Source: Sulfuricella denitrificans skB26 (GTDB taxonomy: Bacteria > Pseudomonadota > Gammaproteobacteria > Burkholderiales > Sulfuricellaceae). From it: a stretch of DNA of 64,000 nt. The position numbers and the translations under genes were made by a program. Position 1 is the first letter of the stretch. The number at the start of each line of letters is the position of its first letter. Below, piece by piece: positions 24,989 through 34,244 of the stretch. The notes beneath the pieces were generated by a model. It saw nothing but the letters and a program-made list of their open reading frames with translations, searched no databases and had not been told where the DNA came from. The stretch covers positions 744,001 through 808,000 of the forward strand of contig NC_022357.1 in assembly GCF_000297055.2 (NCBI RefSeq). Reading direction: 5' to 3'.

Positions 24989-25858
24989 ATGTGTACAACT
25001 TGCGGCTGCGGTCAAGGCGAAACGAAAATCGATGGCGAAGAGCATGCCCATGCTTACGTTCATGTCCATGAACATGGCAGTCTGTTGCAAGGCCGCCCTC
25101 ATGCGCACACCAGCCGCATGGTTCAAGTCGAGCAGGATATTCTTGCCAAAAATAATCAGTACGCGTCAGCCAACCGTAGTCGTTTCGCCGAACACGGCAT
25201 CTTCGCTCTCAACCTGGTGTCGAGTCCTGGCTCCGGCAAGACCTCGCTGCTCACCCGTACTATCGAACGGTTCAAGGATAAGGCCCGGATTGCGGTGATC
25301 GAGGGTGATCAGCAGACCAGCCTCGACGCCGACCGTATTCGCGCCACCGGCGTGTCCGCGGTTCAGATCAATACCGGCAAGGGGTGTCATCTCGATGCCC
25401 ACATGGTGGGTCATGCAATGGAGAAACTTGCACTGGCCGACGACAGTCTGCTGTTGATCGAAAACGTCGGCAATCTGGTTTGCCCGGCAGCCTTCGATCT
25501 GGGCGAGGCGCACAAGGTAGCGATCCTGTCAGTGACGGAGGGCGAGGACAAGCCACTGAAATACCCGGACATGTTTGCTGCAGCCGAGGTGATGCTGCTT
25601 AATAAAGTGGACTTGCTGCCCTACCTGAGTTTCAACGTGCCGCTGTGTATCGAGTACGCGCGTCGGGTCAACCCCTATATCCGTGTCATTCTCACCTCGG
25701 CGGTCAGCGGCGAGGGGATGGATGAATGGCGGGAATGGATAGCGGCGGGCATGGAGCAGGCGGCTGAACAGAAAGCCAATGAGGTGGATACTTTGAAGCG
25801 CAGGGTTGCCACACTGGAGGCTGAGCTGAAAAAAGTGTGGAGTGAGGGTAGGGGGTGA
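24989..25858 (+). CDS. hypB: HypB, GTPase for nickel insertion
   Basis: 289 aa. N-terminal MCTTCGCG high-affinity metal motif, a His-rich stretch ([17 protein letters not shown]), then the GTPase: P-loop [27 protein letters not shown] and NKVDLLPYL. The last about 30 residues ([17 protein letters not shown]) form a predicted leucine-heptad coiled coil beyond the usual end. Works with HypA; GTP hydrolysis drives nickel transfer. AAGGAG precedes the ATG. Confidence 0.95.
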   Translation: MCTTCGCGQGETKIDGEEHAHAYVHVHEHGSLLQGRPHAHTSRMVQVEQDILAKNNQYASANRSRFAEHGIFALNLVSSPGSGKTSLLTRTIERFKDKARIAVIEGDQQTSLDADRIRATGVSAVQINTGKGCHLDAHMVGHAMEKLALADDSLLLIENVGNLVCPAAFDLGEAHKVAILSVTEGEDKPLKYPDMFAAAEVMLLNKVDLLPYLSFNVPLCIEYARRVNPYIRVILTSAVSGEGMDEWREWIAAGMEQAAEQKANEVDTLKRRVATLEAELKKVWSEGRG

Positions 25859-25861
25859 GGT

Positions 25862-28297
25862 GTGGGGAGCAAGGAACCCCTTCTCGATAGCCGAGATTTT
25901 TCGCCCTGTGCAGTGCGTATCCGTGTTCGTGGTCAGGTGCAGGGAGTGGGGTTTCGTCCTTTCGTCTACCGTCTGGCCCTGGAGTTGGAACTGAGCGGGT
26001 GGGTGCTGAACGACGCCGACGGCGTGGAAATCGAGGCGCAGGGTGATGGGGCGGCACTGGAGACATTGCTGAGCCGGCTGAAAAATGATGCACCCGACCT
26101 GGCGCAAGTGGATGAGGTGAGTGCGGTATCGGTCGAGGTTTTGCCGCGACTCGGTTTCGCCATTCTGGAAAGCCGCTCCGGCCACGCCCATACTGGCATC
26201 ACGCCCGATGCCGCCATCTGTCCGGCCTGCCTCTCTGAAATTTTTGATCCCGCAAACCGGCGCTACCGTTACCCCTTTACCAATTGCACTCACTGCGGTC
26301 CGCGTTACACCATCACTCGCCATCTTCCCTACGACCGTCCCAACACCAGCATGGCGAAGTTCGCCCTGTGTCCGGCCTGCCGGCGCGAATATGACGATCC
26401 GCTGGACCGTCGCTTTCACGCCCAGCCTAATGCCTGTGCGGTATGTGGGCCGCGCCTGACCTTACTGGAAAAAGACGGGCAGCTGATCGAAAGTGACGAC
26501 CCGATTGCCGAAACGGTGAGGCGCCTGCGCGCAGGGCAGATCCTGGCGATCAAGGGTATCGGCGGTTTCCACCTGATGTGCGATGCGCGCAATGCCGAAA
26601 CCGTGGCACGCCTGCGCCAACGCAAGCAGCGCGAGGGAAAACCGTTCGCGGTAATGCTGGCTGGCATCGCTTCGATTGCGCCATGGGTCATTTGCGGTGA
26701 AAGCGAGCGGCAATTGCTGGAAGCGCGCGAACGGCCCATCGTGTTGTTGCAAAAACTGCCGGGATGCGACGCCGCCATGCCGGGTGTGGCGCCCGGCATG
26801 GCGGAACTGGGCGTGTTGCTGCCCTATGCGCCGCTGCATTATTTGCTGTTTCACGAGGCGGCCGGCCGACCGACCGGTACTGCATGGCTGGCGGCACCTC
26901 ATGCTCTGGCGCTGGTCTGCACTTCGGCCAACCCCGGCGGCGAACCGCTGGTGACCGACAATGCCGAGGCGCTACGGCGGCTCTCCGCCATTGCCGATGC
27001 ATTCGTGATGCATGACCGCGAGATTGTGGTGGGGTGCGACGATTCTGTGGTGAGGGTGCACAAAAAAGCTCCCTCCCCCTTGATGGGGGAGGGTTGGGGA
27101 GAGGGTGAACGCGCCGCAACCCCTCTCCCTAACCCTCTCCCGCAAGGGGAGAGGGGGCAAACGGCGCTGGCGCGGGTTGGTTTCATTCGTCGTGCTCGCG
27201 GCTACACCCCACGCGCCATCAAGTTGCCGAGGGCGGGGCGTTCGGTGCTGGCCTGCGGTGGTTGGTTCAAGAACACCATCTGCCTGACTCGCGGCGATGA
27301 AGCGTTCGTTTCTCAGCACATTGGCGATCTGGACAACGCCGCTACCTGCCGGTCGCTGGCGGACACGGTTCAGCATTTGATGGGCGTGCTGGAAATCGAG
27401 CCGGAGGTCGTCGTCCATGATTTGCACCCGGATTTTTTCAGCACCTCCTTCGCGGTGGGCTTTGCGCGGCAGCACGGTCTACCTGTGTTCGGCGTACAGC
27501 ACCATCATGCGCATATCGCTTCGGTCATGGCGGAGCATGGGCTGGCCGGTCCGATATTAGGGCTGACGCTGGATGGGGTGGGCCTGGGTACAGATGGCAC
27601 TGCCTGGGGCGGCGAGTTGCTGCGAGTGGACGGGGCGCGTTTTGAACGTCTGGGCCATCTGAAGGAACTGGCGCTGCCCGGCGGTGACCGCGCTGCGCGC
27701 GAACCCTGGCGCATGGCAGCGAGCGCCCTGAATGCGCTGGGCAGGGATGAGGAAATCGAACGCCGGTTTTTGCATTCAGCTGCCACGGCGGTACGTGAGA
27801 TGCTGGAGAAGAACTTAAATTGCCCGACTACTTCCAGTTGCGGTCGCTTGTTTGATGCCGCCGCCGGGTTGCTCGGCGTGCGTGAAATCTCCGCATTCGA
27901 AGGCCAGGCGGCAATGCTGCTTGAAGGGCTGGCGCAGGCTCATGGCCCGGTTGCGCCGATGAATGCGGGATATATCATGCAAGGCAGTGTGCTGAATTTC
28001 CTGCCGCTGCTCGAACGTTTGGCAGATACCGATGATGCCGGGTTCGGGGCCGCATTGTTTCACTCTACGCTGGCGCATGGCTTGGCGGAATGGGTGATGG
28101 CGGCAAGGGGAAGAACGGAATTAAATGAGGTGGTGCTGGGCGGAGGGTGTTTCCTGAATGCCGTCTTGCGAGTCGAATTATCCCGGCTATTGAACTTGAG
28201 TCCGTTAACGCTTTACCATGCACAGGATGTGCCTCCCAACGACGGGGGTTTGAGCCTTGGTCAGGCATGGGTTGCAATGCAAGAGTTTCCCTGTTGA
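25862..28297 (+). CDS. hypF: HypF carbamoyltransferase
   Basis: 811 aa from a GTG at 25862, 3 bases after hypB. Makes the cyanide ligands from carbamoyl phosphate together with HypE. Order: acylphosphatase domain (VRGQVQGVGFRPFVYRLA, about residues 15-100), two zinc fingers (CPACLSEIFD...CTHCG and CPACRREYDD...CAVCG, about 118-200), YrdC-like domain (KGIGGFHLMCDA, about 240), and Kae1-like domain (HHHAHIASVMAEHG). Longer than usual because about 35 residues (roughly 403-435), encoded by two inverted palindromic repeats, are inserted in the linker between DDSVVRV and RRARGYTPR. The catalytic motifs look intact. Confidence 0.95.
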   Translation: MGSKEPLLDSRDFSPCAVRIRVRGQVQGVGFRPFVYRLALELELSGWVLNDADGVEIEAQGDGAALETLLSRLKNDAPDLAQVDEVSAVSVEVLPRLGFAILESRSGHAHTGITPDAAICPACLSEIFDPANRRYRYPFTNCTHCGPRYTITRHLPYDRPNTSMAKFALCPACRREYDDPLDRRFHAQPNACAVCGPRLTLLEKDGQLIESDDPIAETVRRLRAGQILAIKGIGGFHLMCDARNAETVARLRQRKQREGKPFAVMLAGIASIAPWVICGESERQLLEARERPIVLLQKLPGCDAAMPGVAPGMAELGVLLPYAPLHYLLFHEAAGRPTGTAWLAAPHALALVCTSANPGGEPLVTDNAEALRRLSAIADAFVMHDREIVVGCDDSVVRVHKKAPSPLMGEGWGEGERAATPLPNPLPQGERGQTALARVGFIRRARGYTPRAIKLPRAGRSVLACGGWFKNTICLTRGDEAFVSQHIGDLDNAATCRSLADTVQHLMGVLEIEPEVVVHDLHPDFFSTSFAVGFARQHGLPVFGVQHHHAHIASVMAEHGLAGPILGLTLDGVGLGTDGTAWGGELLRVDGARFERLGHLKELALPGGDRAAREPWRMAASALNALGRDEEIERRFLHSAATAVREMLEKNLNCPTTSSCGRLFDAAAGLLGVREISAFEGQAAMLLEGLAQAHGPVAPMNAGYIMQGSVLNFLPLLERLADTDDAGFGAALFHSTLAHGLAEWVMAARGRTELNEVVLGGGCFLNAVLRVELSRLLNLSPLTLYHAQDVPPNDGGLSLGQAWVAMQEFPC
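27069..27160. repeat. Paired palindromic repeats inside hypF
   Basis: CCCTCCCCCTTGATGGGGGA followed by GGGTTGGGGAGAGGG, then CCCTCTCCCTAACCCTCTCC with CGCAAGGGGAGAGGG: two convergent palindromes about 15 bases apart, read through in frame. Same family as the pair in the helicase gene at 2056-2171. Confidence 0.75.
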
Positions 28298-28337
28298 AAC
28301 AGGGACCAAAAAATATCTAGGCTGGAAGGGGTTTATT

Positions 28338-28595
28338 ATGTGCCTGGCAATCCCGGCGCGAGTGGCTGAGCTTCAGGAAAACGATACCGCCATGGTGGAA
28401 CTGGGTGGTGTGCGCAAGCAAATTTCCCTCGCTCTTGTCGATGGCGTCAGTGTGGGGGATTACGTTATCGTGCATGTCGGCTATGCGTTAAACCGACTCG
28501 ATCCGGATGAGGCGGCCAAGACGCTGGCTCTGTTCGCGGAAATAGGCGAGGGGATTGCCCCTGAATTCCTTACCCCTTCCGCCTCATCAGAATGA
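28338..28595 (+). CDS. hypC: HypC chaperone, second copy
   Basis: 85 aa from the ATG at 28338, giving MCLAIPARV with the essential Cys2. VGDYVIVHVGYALNRLD is the conserved middle. With HypD it receives CN and CO on iron and hands the unit to the large subunit. Stop overlaps the hypD start by 4 bases, as usual for hypCD. Confidence 0.94.
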   Translation: MCLAIPARVAELQENDTAMVELGGVRKQISLALVDGVSVGDYVIVHVGYALNRLDPDEAAKTLALFAEIGEGIAPEFLTPSASSE

Positions 28596-29701
28596 AATAC
28601 ATCGACGAGTTCCGCGACGGCCAGCTTGCCCAGAAACTGGCTGCTGACATCCGCCGTGAGGCGCGGTCTGACCGGGCTTATGGTCTGATGGAGTTTTGTG
28701 GGGGCCACACCCACGCCATTTTCCGTTACGGCGTTCAGGGTCTGTTGCCCGACAATATCAACATGATCCATGGCCCCGGTTGCCCGGTGTGCGTGCTGCC
28801 GATCGGCAGGGTGGATAGCGCCATCGAACTGGCGTATAGACCCAACGTTATTCTGTGTACTTATGGTGACATGTTGCGCGTACCCGGTTCGAACCGGGTC
28901 AGCCTGCTCAAGGCCAAGGCGGGCGGGGCGGATGTTCGCATGATCTACTCCAGCGCAGATGCGCTGAAAATCGCACAGGAAAATCCGGACAAACAGGTGG
29001 TGTTTTTCGCCATCGGTTTCGAAACCACCACTCCACCCACGGCAGTGGCGATCCTGCAGGCGGCGACAATGGACCTGGCCAACTTCTCGGTGTTTTCCAA
29101 CCACGTGCTGACCCCCGCTGCCATCTCCGCCATCATGGGGAGCGGAGAAGCCAGGGTGGATGGCGTGGTCGGTCCGGCGCACGTTTCCACCGTGATCGGC
29201 AGTCGGCCCTACGAGCTGTTTGCGGAGCAGTACCACATGCCGGTGGTGATTGCCGGCTTCGAGCCGCTCGACGTGATGCAGGCAATCCTGATGCTGGTGC
29301 GGCAGCTCAATGAAGGCCGCGCCGAGGTGGAAAATGAGTTTTCCCGCGCAGTGACGCGCGATGGCAACCTCAAGGCGCAGGCCATGGTGGCGGAGGTGTT
29401 CGAACTGCGCAAGACCTTCGAGTGGCGCGGCCTCGGATGGGTGCCCGACAGCGGCCTGCAAATTCGGGAAAAATATGTGGCGTACGATGCGGAAAAACGT
29501 TTCGAATTACCTTATCAGTCTGTCGCCGATCACCCTGCATGCGAATGCAGTGCCATCATCCGCGGCGTGAAGAAACCGCTCGACTGCAAGGTGTTCGGTA
29601 CGGTGTGCACGCCGGACAATCCGATTGGCTCGTGCATGGTGTCGTCGGAAGGGGCGTGTGCGGCGTATTACACGTATGGGCGGTATAAAGAAAGTCGTTA
29701 A
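28592..29701 (+). CDS. hypD: HypD, Fe-S scaffold for Fe(CN)2CO assembly
   Basis: 369 aa. FCGGHTHAI carries the first conserved Cys, GPGCPVCVLP the CxxC, FAIGFETTTP the next block, and the C-terminal Cys residues of the [4Fe-4S] cluster are in HPACECSAI, GTVCTPDNPIGSCMVS and EGACAAYY. Forms the HypC-HypD complex on which the iron centre is built. Confidence 0.96.
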   Translation: MKYIDEFRDGQLAQKLAADIRREARSDRAYGLMEFCGGHTHAIFRYGVQGLLPDNINMIHGPGCPVCVLPIGRVDSAIELAYRPNVILCTYGDMLRVPGSNRVSLLKAKAGGADVRMIYSSADALKIAQENPDKQVVFFAIGFETTTPPTAVAILQAATMDLANFSVFSNHVLTPAAISAIMGSGEARVDGVVGPAHVSTVIGSRPYELFAEQYHMPVVIAGFEPLDVMQAILMLVRQLNEGRAEVENEFSRAVTRDGNLKAQAMVAEVFELRKTFEWRGLGWVPDSGLQIREKYVAYDAEKRFELPYQSVADHPACECSAIIRGVKKPLDCKVFGTVCTPDNPIGSCMVSSEGACAAYYTYGRYKESR

Positions 29702-29735
29702 CCCCTTCTCTGCGGTAAAAAAACAGGAATTAAAC

Positions 29736-30785
29736 ATGACCAAACCCAGAACTGGTTACATCCGCCCGCTTGATCTGAAAAACGGCCAGGTCGATATGAC
29801 CCACGGCAGCGGCGGCCGTGCCATGGCGCAGTTGATCGAGGAGCTGTTTCTGACTGCTTTCGACAATGAATACCTGCGCCAGATGAATGACCAGGCGAGT
29901 TTTCAGATTCCGGCGGGGCGTATGGTGATGGCCACCGACAGTCATGTGGTCTCACCGCTGTTCTTCCCCGGCGGCGACATCGGCTGCCTGTCGGTGCACG
30001 GCACCATCAACGACGTGGCCATGGCAGGCGCCGTGCCGCTTTATCTTTCCGCCAGTTTCATCCTGGAGGAAGGCTTCCCGCTCGCCGATCTCGCGCGTAT
30101 CGTCGAATCCATGGCAAATGCATCCAGGCAAGCGGGCGTGCCTATCGTGACCGGCGATACCAAGGTGGTGGAGCGCAACAAGGGCGATGGCGTATTCATC
30201 ACGACCACCGGGGTGGGAATCGTGCCGCATGGGGTCAATATTTCCGGCGACCTTGCCCGCCCGGGAGATGCGATCATTGTCAGCGGTACCGTGGGTGACC
30301 ACGGCGTGGCGATTCTTTCTGTGAGGGAGAATTTGAGCTTCGGCACTTCAATCCAGTCGGACACCGCCGCCCTGCATGGGCTAGTGGCGGCTATGGTTGC
30401 AGCGGTGCCCGGCATCCACGTGCTACGCGACCCCACTCGCGGCGGGCTCGCCACCACGCTGAATGAAATCGCGCGCCAGTCGGGGGTCGGCATGATGCTG
30501 CGTGAGACCAATTTGCCTATCCGCACCGAGGTCAGGGCAGCCTGTGAATTTCTGGGTCTGGACCCACTTTATTCCGCCAATGAAGGCAAGCTGGTGGTTA
30601 TTTGCCGGCAAGAGGATGCAGATGCGTTGTTAGAGGCGATGCGCACCCACCCGCTGGGCCAGGATGCAGCGTTGATCGGCGAGGTGATTGAGGACGATCA
30701 CCACTTCGTGCAGATGGAAACTGCCTTCGGCGGGCGGCGCATTGTGGATTGGCTGACGGGGGAGCAATTGCCTAGGATTTGCTGA
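29736..30785 (+). CDS. hypE: HypE, thiocarboxamide dehydratase
   Basis: 349 aa from the ATG at 29736. PurM/ThiL-like fold with THGSGGRAMAQLI at the N-terminus, GGDIGCLSVHGTINDVAM (ATP site), and DPTRGGLATTLNEIA. Ends PRIC: the C-terminal Cys is carbamoylated by HypF and dehydrated to the thiocyanate that donates CN. Last gene of the hydrogenase operon. Confidence 0.96.
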   Translation: MTKPRTGYIRPLDLKNGQVDMTHGSGGRAMAQLIEELFLTAFDNEYLRQMNDQASFQIPAGRMVMATDSHVVSPLFFPGGDIGCLSVHGTINDVAMAGAVPLYLSASFILEEGFPLADLARIVESMANASRQAGVPIVTGDTKVVERNKGDGVFITTTGVGIVPHGVNISGDLARPGDAIIVSGTVGDHGVAILSVRENLSFGTSIQSDTAALHGLVAAMVAAVPGIHVLRDPTRGGLATTLNEIARQSGVGMMLRETNLPIRTEVRAACEFLGLDPLYSANEGKLVVICRQEDADALLEAMRTHPLGQDAALIGEVIEDDHHFVQMETAFGGRRIVDWLTGEQLPRIC

Positions 30786-30908
30786 AAGCGGGGGTCTCCG
30801 TTCGACCCTGAAGAGACGCTCGAGCTTTGCAAAAGCAGATATTCAAGAACTGAACCTAGAAATTAAAACAGCGACCCAAGGCCGCCGTTATCGTGAACAA
30901 AAGGCTTT

Positions 30909-31727
30909 TTAAGCTGCTTTACGCCGCGCCACACCGACTAAGCTCAGAAGGCCAGACCCTAGCAACCAAGCAGCAGTCGGAACTGGCACAGGCGCAGTAT
31001 TTGCATAGATATTTAGATTACTCGCGGTCGTTCCAATTGGATTGGAATAGAGCGTTTTCATTACGTCAAATGCATGCGAACTCATGGCGTCACCACCGAA
31101 ACCTAGTGGATCATTGTCCGTTAACCAGTTTCCAAATCCATCAAAATGCGATCCAAATCCCATAGCATGAAAAAACTCGTGAATTACAATATCGCTATCG
31201 AGTTGGTCACCGGCAATCATTGATGTACCCAAATTCACATATAGCTTGGTAGAAATTGTTCCATTCGCCTGATAGAAGTTCCATGGATAGTTAGGCATGT
31301 TTGGTCCAGCGGAAACATTGGCCACATTTCGCCTGTCATCTGGTGTGTAGATTACGTACGATGTACCCAAACTTACTATCACCCCACGATTGATTTGAGC
31401 ATCCGGCGTTAATGCGATTGATTGGGTATCAAATAGCTGCATGCCAAGCACTCTCTCAATCGTTTGAATAGCCTCAGCGGCTTTGGTCGAACCATTCAGT
31501 TTTACAGGGATCAAGTTGCCTGGTGAGATATCCCAACGCTTAATTTCCCAATTCGTAGAGGACGCATTTGGCTGTCCATTCCACGGAAATGTTGCTGTAC
31601 TGAGATTCGTGGTTGCCAAATCGTTCAGTACCGACTGCTGATCAAGAGAGAGTGATGCAGCTCCAGAAACACCTGAGATAAGAAGATTAAGAGTAAAGGC
31701 ATAAGAAAGAACAGTGAATTTTTTCAT
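30909..31727 (-). CDS. Exported metalloprotease-like protein with VPLPA-CTERM anchor
   Basis: 272 aa. Signal peptide (LNLLISGVSGA). HEFFHAMGFGSH (His183, Glu184, His187) is a zinc-peptidase HExxH motif with the following GFG common in metzincin-like enzymes. The C-terminus, APVPVPTAAWLLGSGLLSLV then RRKAA, is a VPLPA-type PEP-CTERM-like sorting signal: Pro-rich motif, membrane helix, basic end, processed by an exosortase-like enzyme that is not in this window. The last about 35 codons are close in DNA sequence to those of the next gene. Substrate unknown. Confidence 0.7.
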   Translation of the reverse strand: MKKFTVLSYAFTLNLLISGVSGAASLSLDQQSVLNDLATTNLSTATFPWNGQPNASSTNWEIKRWDISPGNLIPVKLNGSTKAAEAIQTIERVLGMQLFDTQSIALTPDAQINRGVIVSLGTSYVIYTPDDRRNVANVSAGPNMPNYPWNFYQANGTISTKLYVNLGTSMIAGDQLDSDIVIHEFFHAMGFGSHFDGFGNWLTDNDPLGFGGDAMSSHAFDVMKTLYSNPIGTTASNLNIYANTAPVPVPTAAWLLGSGLLSLVGVARRKAA

Positions 31728-31844
31728 TTTTATTTTTCCGGATTGAGTTGTATTTAGATATTTGCAAACGCAATTGCTGCCACACGTTCTCGAACGTGGT
31801 AGCTCCAGTTAATCACTATGCAGCTTCAATTTACAGACATATGC

Positions 31845-31866
31845 ACAGCGACCCTAAGGTCGCTGT
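31845..31866 (-). terminator. Hairpin after the DUF1566 gene
   Basis: ACAGCGACC-CTAA-GGTCGCTGT, a perfect 9-bp stem 21 bases after the stop at 31887. A degenerate version (ACAGCGACCCAAGGCCGCCGT) follows the neighbouring CTERM gene near 30870, so the gene end and the hairpin look duplicated together. No long T-run. Confidence 0.55.
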
Positions 31867-31886
31867 TATTGTAAGGGTGGGACTCT

Positions 31887-32573
31887 TTAAGCGGCTTTGC
31901 GTAGCGCCACACCTACCAAGCTTAGCAACCCCGAGCCGAGAAGCCACGCTGCCGCAGGAACCGGGACGGTAGCGACTTGTCCGTCTCGAACCGCCAAGGC
32001 GTACATACTGGCGCCATTATAGAAATTGTCTTGGAAGCCGACGTAATAATTGCCGGTGAAAGTGAAACCAAGCTCAGTACTTGGTGCCGGCGCGTACACC
32101 GTACTGGACCAGTAGCTGCCATAGGCTGACGGAAAGTTCTGGAACAGGTTGTAATTGTCATTGTGCGTCGTGGTCAGGTCTTGATGCGCTACGCCACCCA
32201 ATCCATTGTAAAACAGATGGCCCATTTCGCTGCCGGCGCAGTTATAGCCATAACAAGCAGCATCGCTAGTGGGCAAACGCCAGTTATGGTAGCCCAGATA
32301 GTTGGCGGCGTTCATGGCGCCGATCCAGTTCTGTGCGGTGTTCAAGTTCATGATGCCGGCTTGCAATGGGTACTGGATTCCGTCAGCGATTCCGCTTACG
32401 CCAAAGGTATTGGTCGCGGCCAAGTTTATGTTGGCTAACCAGGTGACATTAAGATCGGTGTCGTTGACAACTTGGCCACCTAGGGCCGAGATCAGTGTAG
32501 CGTTAGCGCCAGTTGCAGTGAATAGGCCAACACTGATGGCAGCAACAAGAAGCAGGCTTTGCGTGATTTTCAA
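31887..32573 (-). CDS. Exported DUF1566 protein with VPLPA-CTERM anchor
   Basis: 228 aa from a TTG at 32573, chosen for GGAG 7 bases upstream and a normal signal peptide (LLLVAAISVGLFTATGANA). NWRLPTSDA and YGSYWSSTVY are the Lcl/DUF1566 signature, a lectin-like fold found in surface proteins. The C-terminus VPVPAAAWLLGSGLLSLVGV with ALRKAA is a VPLPA-CTERM sorting signal nearly identical to the previous protein. Probably an extracellular or envelope-anchored protein of the exosortase pathway. Confidence 0.7.
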   Translation of the reverse strand: MKITQSLLLVAAISVGLFTATGANATLISALGGQVVNDTDLNVTWLANINLAATNTFGVSGIADGIQYPLQAGIMNLNTAQNWIGAMNAANYLGYHNWRLPTSDAACYGYNCAGSEMGHLFYNGLGGVAHQDLTTTHNDNYNLFQNFPSAYGSYWSSTVYAPAPSTELGFTFTGNYYVGFQDNFYNGASMYALAVRDGQVATVPVPAAAWLLGSGLLSLVGVALRKAA

Positions 32574-32912
32574 TTGTTTCTCCAATTTGGAAATAGGTTA
32601 GTTGATTTTGATGCTGAACATGCCTGCTTAAGATTCACCGGCTAGCCCATATTGACCACACAAATTTAAGAGTGAAGTCATTGGGTGAGCTTAAAGCAAT
32701 TACCATGCCATTGTATTTCATACGCATAAAAACAATGTCATATGAAAATAGCATTCAAAGCCAAAGAAAAAAAGTGTAAATATTCCCGACAAATTACCTG
32801 AATTACGTTTGAGTGTCCGCAATGGAGCAAATTCTCATGCGACTACTTTTGGCACAACGCATACGGAGAGCAAGATTAATTCTGAAAATAGAATGCCTGT
32901 TTTTGAAAGTGA
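32574..32912. other. Gene-free stretch
   Basis: About 340 AT-rich bases between two minus-strand genes. It must contain the promoter of the DUF1566 gene and the end of the HD-GYP transcript. I see no RNA gene, strong hairpin or coding signature in it. Confidence 0.5.
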
Positions 32913-34019
32913 TTAGCCTTCAATCAATTTTCTAACCACGGCATTAAACGGGGATATCCACTCCGCCGCAAACTGGTTGTCGCAGGCATTCACTTCCGCG
33001 ATAGCGCGCAGCATCGAACGGCCATGGCCACGATGAGTATGCTTCAGCATCACGGCTTCAAAAGCGTCGACGATCGCCAGGATCTTTGCGCCCGGGCAGA
33101 TGGCATCTGATTTCAGGCCCTTTGGGTAACCCGCGCCATCCGGCATTTCATGGTGCTGTGCCACTATCTCGGCGGCGGGTTTCCAGCCTTCCATCCGTTC
33201 CAGTATTCCGGCCCCGTAACCGGGGTGTGCGTGCATGGCTTTCTTGTCATCCTCATTCAGTCGCCCCAGTTTGTTCAGCCACATCCCTTCGGGCAGAAAC
33301 ATCATCCCGACGTCGTGCATGTAGGCCGCGGCTTCCAGTTGAATCGGGTCGACCGGTTTTCCTGCGGCCTTGTTGGTATCCAGGGCAAGGCGAAGAATCC
33401 GGGCGCTACGTCCCTGAAAGTAGGTTGAGCGGCTCTCGAATTGCTGCGCAATCGAAAGGAAGAAGCGCAGGTCCAAGGCAATGCTTTCCTGGCTGCGCGA
33501 GATCGCCGACTTTTGCAGTGTGCCGCGCAGCGTCGCCATGGTGGGGCGAAATCCGGTGACTGATTCGATGACGCCGCTGATGGCGATGTCGAGTTGGTTT
33601 TGCGGAGTCTGGCTTAAGTTTTCCAGTCCCTGAACCAGCTTGACGAGCTGCAATTGGGTGATGGGTTTCCCTGCGGCCAAAGCTTCTACAGCCAATTCCA
33701 GACGATCTATCGTCAGCAGGATGATTTCGCCTAGCAATTCGGTGAAGCGCAGTTTTCCTGTGCGCAGGTGCCCCATCAGGGTTTCGAGTGGATGGCTGAT
33801 GATGACGCCCATATCCACCTTGCACAAGGCGGCGTCGCCCTTGATGTTGTGCAGAATGCGGAACAGATTGTCGATGATTTGCTTGTCGTCAGGCGATTGC
33901 TTGAGCCGGGCTACATCCTGCTCGACCTTGGGGGCGAGGTCGGACAAGTCTTCCAGGTAGTCATTCAGCGCTTGGCGGTCAAATATTTGCGGCTGGGTAA
34001 GGGCTTGAAGATTTGCCAT
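32913..34019 (-). CDS. HPt/HD-GYP domain protein (c-di-GMP phosphodiesterase type)
   Basis: 368 aa. N-terminal histidine-phosphotransfer-like helix bundle (RILHNIKGDAAL, His57 as phosphorylatable residue), a central helical linker, and a C-terminal HD-GYP domain with AAYMHDVGMM (His235-Asp236), AHPGYGAGIL and HHEMPDGAGYP (289-299). HD-GYP proteins hydrolyse c-di-GMP; the key HHExxDGxGYP is intact. HPt fused to HD-GYP suggests that a phosphorelay controls turnover. Divergent from the kinase gene at 34245. Confidence 0.85.
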   Translation of the reverse strand: MANLQALTQPQIFDRQALNDYLEDLSDLAPKVEQDVARLKQSPDDKQIIDNLFRILHNIKGDAALCKVDMGVIISHPLETLMGHLRTGKLRFTELLGEIILLTIDRLELAVEALAAGKPITQLQLVKLVQGLENLSQTPQNQLDIAISGVIESVTGFRPTMATLRGTLQKSAISRSQESIALDLRFFLSIAQQFESRSTYFQGRSARILRLALDTNKAAGKPVDPIQLEAAAYMHDVGMMFLPEGMWLNKLGRLNEDDKKAMHAHPGYGAGILERMEGWKPAAEIVAQHHEMPDGAGYPKGLKSDAICPGAKILAIVDAFEAVMLKHTHRGHGRSMLRAIAEVNACDNQFAAEWISPFNAVVRKLIEG

Positions 34020-34244
34020 TTTGACTCTCTTTGAAATAGTATTTAATACGGGCGACGGAGTAATATGAGGTTAGCCCGCTTTTCATGACCACCGTTATAC
34101 TGAAAATTCCGTGCCTAACTGTTGGTTTTTAGGAACACATACATCTATTTTATTAAAAAATACAAGAAAGTTATGGTATTAGGTTAAATACATGTAGTAT
34201 AAACTTAGATAAACTTTTTAGTGTCTTGTTTATAAATCATACTT

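Noticed and set aside
34020-34244. Clear promoter elements between the HD-GYP and HDOD genes
   Set aside because: AT-rich with several TATAAA-like words but no convincing paired -35/-10 on either strand.
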